In this document: piece by piece, positions 6,141 to 9,178 of the stretch
How positions within the stretch are numbered: position 1 is the stretch's first letter
Layout of the letters: each line of letters begins with the position of its first letter
Assembly (NCBI GenBank): GCA_018060305.1
Contig: JAGOWF010000097.1
Location: 1 to 9,178, forward strand
Source of the DNA: Pyrinomonadaceae bacterium
Lineage (GTDB): Bacteria; Acidobacteriota; Blastocatellia; Pyrinomonadales; Pyrinomonadaceae
Length of the DNA: 9,178 nt
Reading direction: 5' to 3'
Program-made: the position numbers and the translations under genes
The notes under the pieces: model-generated
What the model saw: the letters and a program-made list of their open reading frames with translations, nothing else
Told to the model about the DNA's origin: nothing
Database searches by the model: none

Positions 6141-6878
6141 ATGCAAGACTTACATACAAAGACAGTTCGCGAGATCGCATTGGCGATGCCGATAACGACT
6201 CGCGTTTTTGAGGAATACAAGATCGACTACTGCTGCCACGGGCATACGAATTTTAACGAGGCATGTATCAGCAAGGGCCTCGACCCTGCGGCTGTGCTCG
6301 AGAAGATCGACGGCGTCGTCGGCCAGCTTGGCAACCGCGAGTTGGACTGGCTCACCACCGCCGCTCTCGCCGAGGTGATCGATTACATTGTCGATAAACA
6401 CCACCACTACACCCGCGAAGAAATGACGCACCTGACGGCGCTGGCAAACAAGGTGGCGACCCGCCACGGCGATCATCTACCATCGCTGCTCGAGCTAAAG
6501 GACACATTCCAAGAACTCTGCGACGAGCTCGGCCCGCACATGATGAAGGAGGAGCACGTGCTGTTCCCTTATATCGAAGAGATGGAATCGCGACGCGACA
6601 AGAATATGTCGCCGGCGTTCCCGCCGTTCGCGACCGTCCAAAATCCGGTCGGAATGATGATGATCGACCATGAGACGGCCGGCGAATTGCTCGAAAAGAT
6701 GCGCAAGCTGACAGATGACTACACGCTGCCGGAATGGGCTTGCCCCAGCTTTACGGCACTATATCACCGCATGGCTGAGCTTGAGGCCGACCTGCACCAG
6801 CACATTCATCTTGAGAACAACCTGCTGTTTCCCAAAGCTATCGAGATGGAACGGGGCGTTCTTGCCGCGGCGGCATAG
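6141..6878 (+). CDS. ric: Iron-sulfur cluster repair di-iron protein (RIC/YtfE/ScdA)
   Basis: A 245-residue cytoplasmic protein of the family that repairs Fe-S clusters damaged by nitric oxide or oxidants. Residues 1-57 are the ScdA_N/DUF542 domain with the signature KIDYCCHG (27-34, Cys31-Cys32). From about 75 to 235 is the hemerythrin-like four-helix bundle. Probable di-iron ligands are one His of the HHH run 87-89, His133 and Glu137 (GPHMMKEEHVLFP), His177 (MIDHE), and His221 and Glu225 (HIHLENNLLFP). The H-xxx-E spacings match the E. coli YtfE pattern and the length is normal. A consensus ribosome binding site precedes it. The CRP-type operator 6072-6087 upstream suggests control by the neighbouring regulator. 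The YwiC-like gene follows after 3 nt. Nitric oxide exposure during nitrate or nitrite reduction would explain its place beside the molybdoenzyme genes; that link is inferred. Confidence 0.93.
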   Translation: MQDLHTKTVREIALAMPITTRVFEEYKIDYCCHGHTNFNEACISKGLDPAAVLEKIDGVVGQLGNRELDWLTTAALAEVIDYIVDKHHHYTREEMTHLTALANKVATRHGDHLPSLLELKDTFQELCDELGPHMMKEEHVLFPYIEEMESRRDKNMSPAFPPFATVQNPVGMMMIDHETAGELLEKMRKLTDDYTLPEWACPSFTALYHRMAELEADLHQHIHLENNLLFPKAIEMERGVLAAAA

Positions 6879-6881
6879 CTC

Positions 6882-7706
6882 ATGTCCGCAACCGCGACAG
6901 CTACCAGAACAGTCCCCGCGCGCCGTGTGAGGTTGAGGCAGATCGTGCTGCCGACCGAGCACGGCTCGTGGGGCTTTCTTTTTGAACCGATCGTTGCGGG
7001 CCTGGCGGTCGCCTTTTCGGCAGCCGGCCTTTGGATCGCGGTCGCGGTGATCGGGGCGTTCCTCGCACGTCGCCCACTGCAGGTATTACTCACGGTCTGG
7101 CGGCGTGGCGATCCGAATATGATCGCCCCTGTCGCGGCCAATTTTCTTACGTCTTTTTCGATCCTGATCGGCGGCGGTATCGTGGGAGCTGCGATCTCAG
7201 GCGGTTGGCAATGCCTGATACCTCTGGCGGCGGTCCTGCCGTTGGCGCTCTTTCAACTCTGGTATGAGGCCGCACGTCCGGGCAGACAGCTATTTGCTGA
7301 ATTGTCGGGCGGCATCGTTATGGCCGCGACGGCGGCGTCAATGGCACTTGCCGCCGGGAAAGGCTGGACAGTGGCCGCAGGCCTGTGGTTCATATTCGCT
7401 GCGCGCTTCCTGCCGTCGGTTCTTTACGTTAGAAACAGGCTCGCATTGGATAAAGGGAAGCCGGTCTCATTTGCCGTGCCTATCCTCGGTCATGTCGTGG
7501 CTTTGGGCGCTGCGGCCGCACTCGCGGGATCAGGGATCATCCCACTGCTGCCCGTCGCGATGTTCATGCTTCTGTTCCTGCGTGCCGCCATCGGCCTCTC
7601 ACCGGCACGGAGAAAGGTCAAGGCGATGAGGATCGGCGTCTGGGAAGTTATCTACGGAGCGCTGCTCGTAGCCGTGGTCATCATTTCCTACGCGACCGCG
7701 ACCTAG
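6882..7706 (+). CDS. ywiC: YwiC-like polytopic membrane protein
   Basis: A 274-residue inner-membrane protein recognised as YwiC-like (PF14256). The signature PTEHGSWGF lies at 24-32 just before the first helix. About eight hydrophobic segments follow, near 33-60, 82-105, 112-128, 142-158, 163-178, 197-215, 219-236 and 253-272. A second conserved patch, ARFLPSVLYVRNRL (174-187), resembles the arginine-rich part seen in the family. Biochemical function is unknown. In Bacillus subtilis ywiC lies between fnr and the narGHJI region, and here it again sits next to a CRP/FNR regulator and near molybdoenzyme genes, which supports a role in anaerobic or nitrate respiration. The ATG is 3 nt after the RIC stop with no clear Shine-Dalgarno, so translation is probably coupled. 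The last 4 bp (CTAG, 7703-7706) overlap the stop of the convergent chaperone gene. Confidence 0.8.
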   Translation: MSATATATRTVPARRVRLRQIVLPTEHGSWGFLFEPIVAGLAVAFSAAGLWIAVAVIGAFLARRPLQVLLTVWRRGDPNMIAPVAANFLTSFSILIGGGIVGAAISGGWQCLIPLAAVLPLALFQLWYEAARPGRQLFAELSGGIVMAATAASMALAAGKGWTVAAGLWFIFAARFLPSVLYVRNRLALDKGKPVSFAVPILGHVVALGAAAALAGSGIIPLLPVAMFMLLFLRAAIGLSPARRKVKAMRIGVWEVIYGALLVAVVIISYATAT

Positions 7707-8344
7707 GCCGCGGCCCCGCATTCAAACATAGTTTCATCTTCATCTTCGGCCAGGACGGGCAGGGCCGCCTCGCGGAGCTTGCTCTTGTCTTTGTCAGGAC
7801 CGACCCGCTCGAACAGGCTCTTGCCCGCGCACTCCAGATACTCGATGCCCGAATCACTAAGCAGAGAATCGAGTTTTTCAGCGTATTTTGACAGGTGGTC
7901 GTCAACGAATGATCGGGCCGCGTCGGCTGTGACCTCTGCATTCTCAGTGTCGTCGCATTCGCGAGCGTAGAGTTCCTTAAGGCACAAATAGCCCATGAAT
8001 CCGGTCTCGACCGCAATGTGATCGGGCACCTCCTCGGTTGATGTCTTGTATCCGAACGCGTCGTAGTAGGACGACAGTTCCGATAGCAGTTGGCCGGGCT
8101 CGACCCAGCTTCGATAGCTGACCTCGCGGCCCGGTGCAGGCCCGCCGGGGCCAAAAACAGAATGAAACAGGCCCTCGGTCGCCTCATCCTGGGCGGCTCG
8201 GGCGGCCTTTGCAAGCTGTTTATCGCTCACCTGTTCGCCGAGCAGCGAGACCTGTCGAAACCAATCGCGTTTCGGACAATCGAACAACAGGCTGAGCAGC
8301 CGCCATTCGGCTGCCTCATTGAGTAACTTATCGGCGTCCTTCAT
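7703..8344 (-). CDS. TorD/NarJ-family molybdoenzyme maturation chaperone
   Basis: A 213-residue cytoplasmic chaperone (PF02613 type) that would bind the catalytic subunit of a molybdenum or tungsten oxidoreductase during cofactor insertion and, where relevant, hold back Tat export. The chain is all-helical and starts LLNEAAEWRLLSLLFDCP. It carries the family signature EEVPDHIAVETGFMGYL at 104-120, preceded by ELSSYYDAFGY (89-99). The tail is acidic. The start at 8344 is chosen because AGGAG (8352-8356, minus strand) lies 7 nt upstream and the family homology begins there; the frame is open further upstream to 8518, but that part overlaps the hemerythrin gene and reads as non-protein. Its ribosome binding site overlaps the hemerythrin stop codon, and the gap between the genes is 10 nt, so it is the last gene of the minus-strand operon. 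Which enzyme it serves depends on the genes beyond the right edge. Confidence 0.88.
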   Translation of the reverse strand: MKDADKLLNEAAEWRLLSLLFDCPKRDWFRQVSLLGEQVSDKQLAKAARAAQDEATEGLFHSVFGPGGPAPGREVSYRSWVEPGQLLSELSSYYDAFGYKTSTEEVPDHIAVETGFMGYLCLKELYARECDDTENAEVTADAARSFVDDHLSKYAEKLDSLLSDSGIEYLECAGKSLFERVGPDKDKSKLREAALPVLAEDEDETMFECGAAA

Positions 8345-8351
8345 TTCTGAT

Positions 8352-8356
8352 CTCCT
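8352..8356 (-). promoter_or_regulatory. Ribosome binding site of the chaperone gene, overlapping the hemerythrin stop
   Basis: AGGAG on the minus strand, 7 nt before ATG 8344. Its first two bases are also the last two bases of the hemerythrin stop codon TAG (8357-8355), which points to translational coupling. Confidence 0.7.
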
Positions 8357-8846
8357 ATGTATTCGCAGTTTTTCCGTGTCCTGAACCGCGCCAGACGCGT
8401 TCCAGCAGTTCGTGCCTTTCCGTGTCGGACAGCGCGGCGTCGAGAAGCGGGTACAGATATTCACCCTCACGCTTGTCATGGTGGCTCGACAACCGAAGAT
8501 AGAACGCCTCATGGCCAAGCAGCCTGAGCACCGCCGGTTCTACATCGGAGGCATTCGCAATATCCGCGGTCGCATCCTTGAGGACCGTAATGTGTGCCCG
8601 CAATTTTTCGTGCTCATCCAAATAGAGTTTTGGCGCGCCGACAGCGGGGAAATCGCATCGCTCTGTATAGAGCGGGATCAGGATACGTTCTTCGTCCTGC
8701 ATATGCCGGATCAGGCCCACTTCGTATCGGTCAAGTTCTCGAACGGCCATTGCGTGATCCATACGCAGCAGGGCACGCTGATGCTCGAGAAATATTGAGT
8801 CGAGCTCATTATGAACGGCCATGATATCCGTGATCGTTGCTGTCAT
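8355..8846 (-). CDS. Hemerythrin HHE-domain protein
   Basis: A 163-residue single-domain hemerythrin-like protein: a four-helix bundle expected to bind a di-iron centre for O2, NO or iron handling. Probable ligands are His12 or His22 in helix A, His48 and Glu52 (HMQDEERILIPLY), His79 (LDEHEKLRAH), and His123 and Glu127 (SSHHDKREGEYLYPLL); both H-xxx-E plus Pro pairs have the family spacing. There is no signal peptide, so it is likely cytoplasmic. The ATG at 8846 overlaps the gamma-subunit stop (ATGA, 8843-8846), so the two are translationally coupled; the chaperone gene follows after 10 nt. A hemerythrin between the gamma subunit and chaperone genes of a molybdoenzyme operon is unusual. It may protect the enzyme or its Fe-S clusters from NO or O2, or take part in assembly; these roles are inferred. 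It is distinct from RIC because it lacks the ScdA_N domain. Confidence 0.87.
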   Translation of the reverse strand: MTATITDIMAVHNELDSIFLEHQRALLRMDHAMAVRELDRYEVGLIRHMQDEERILIPLYTERCDFPAVGAPKLYLDEHEKLRAHITVLKDATADIANASDVEPAVLRLLGHEAFYLRLSSHHDKREGEYLYPLLDAALSDTERHELLERVWRGSGHGKTANT

Positions 8847-9178
8847 TTAACCATCAGCGGAACCCAGCCCGTCCGCATCTTTCGGGCGCCGACCTCGCCG
8901 TGGGTGGCCTCCCATACCGCAAATGCGGCCTGCGTTGGCGTCGCGGATGAGAATCCCGCCGGAACTGCACGCGATATAACGACGGCCCAGCCCGTCTTTG
9001 TCTTCACGCCTTTTCCTTTAGATGTCGTGGCGGCGGCGGGCGTTAGCGTGCCCGGCCCTTCGGCGATCATATCCTCAACAGGCTGCTCGCGCGGGCCTGT
9101 TCTATTATTGCCGAGCGCCCTTGCGGGAGCATAGCGTGCCCCGGCCTCGGCCAACGCCTGCGGGTTGCCCTCAAGCGA
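8843..9178 (-). CDS. Haem-b gamma subunit of a DMSO-reductase-family enzyme, C-terminal part
   Basis: The last 111 residues of a gene that enters from the right edge; no start is inside the window. Features fit the ethylbenzene-dehydrogenase gamma type (PF09459; EbdC, DdhC, SerC, ClrC, PcrC, NarC-like): VEDMIAEGPGTLTP, then GVKTKTGWAVVISRAVP, then AAFAVWEATHGEVGARKM and the end GWVPLMVK. In this family the subunit is periplasmic, binds one haem b with Met and Lys axial ligands, and passes electrons between the Fe-S beta subunit and a c-type cytochrome or quinone pathway. The Lys in ARKMRTGW is in the right place for the C-terminal ligand, though I cannot verify this without an alignment. Downstream, coupled by ATGA, are hemerythrin and the TorD-like chaperone, giving an order like pcrABCD with one inserted gene. 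The alpha and beta subunits should lie to the right. Nitrate reductase is the favoured reading given RIC and YwiC; chlorate, perchlorate, selenate or hydrocarbon substrates are not excluded. Confidence 0.78.
   Translation of the reverse strand, partial: SLEGNPQALAEAGARYAPARALGNNRTGPREQPVEDMIAEGPGTLTPAAATTSKGKGVKTKTGWAVVISRAVPAGFSSATPTQAAFAVWEATHGEVGARKMRTGWVPLMVK

Noticed and set aside
8345..8518. 58-residue N-terminal extension of the chaperone frame to ATG 8518
   Set aside because: It overlaps the hemerythrin gene in another frame, is Cys/Arg-rich and unlike a protein, while a good AGGAG precedes ATG 8344 where family similarity starts.

Overview
The window looks like a chromosomal segment of a diderm, probably heterotrophic bacterium, most likely an Acidobacteriota member (Blastocatellia-like). 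This rests on the pairing of an ECF sigma factor of the PF07638/TIGR02999 type with a large membrane-anchored Ser/Thr kinase carrying a C-terminal TPR region, an architecture common in that phylum. An outer-membrane porin ending in Phe shows that the cell has an outer membrane. The taxonomy is inferred from gene content only.

Left part (1-3859): a divergent pair starts the window. A secreted protein of unknown function runs off the left edge on the minus strand (1-241), and the ECF sigma factor (386-958) is on the plus strand. A structured inverted repeat (955-1049) begins on the sigma stop codon, and the receptor-like kinase follows (1121-3859). Sigma factor and kinase probably form a signalling pair.

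Middle (3856-6051): a DcaP-like outer-membrane porin on the minus strand meets the kinase tail to tail with a 4-bp overlap. Divergent from the porin is a CRP/FNR-family regulator, best started at 5419. Its upstream region holds a CRP-type palindrome, TATGA-N6-TCACA (5359-5374).

Right part (6072-9178) looks like a respiratory or nitrogen-oxide locus. On the plus strand, a second CRP-type palindrome, TATGA-N6-TCATA (6072-6087), precedes a two-gene unit: a RIC/YtfE/ScdA di-iron Fe-S repair protein (6141-6878) and a YwiC-like membrane protein (6882-7706). On the minus strand, entering from the right edge, is an operon with the C-terminus of a haem-b gamma subunit of the ethylbenzene dehydrogenase/NarC/DdhC/PcrC type, then a stand-alone hemerythrin, then a TorD/NarJ-type molybdoenzyme chaperone. 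The catalytic alpha and beta subunits should lie just beyond the right edge. The two units converge on a shared CTAG at 7703-7706.

Taken together, the right half is read as an anaerobic (probably nitrate, possibly chlorate, selenate or similar) respiration island. It combines its own CRP/FNR regulator, molybdoenzyme maturation and nitrosative damage repair by two hemerythrin-type proteins. The most useful new observations are the two matched CRP-type sites, whose half-site sequence fits an unusual recognition helix, and the hemerythrin gene inserted between the gamma subunit and chaperone genes. The substrate of the molybdoenzyme cannot be read from this window.
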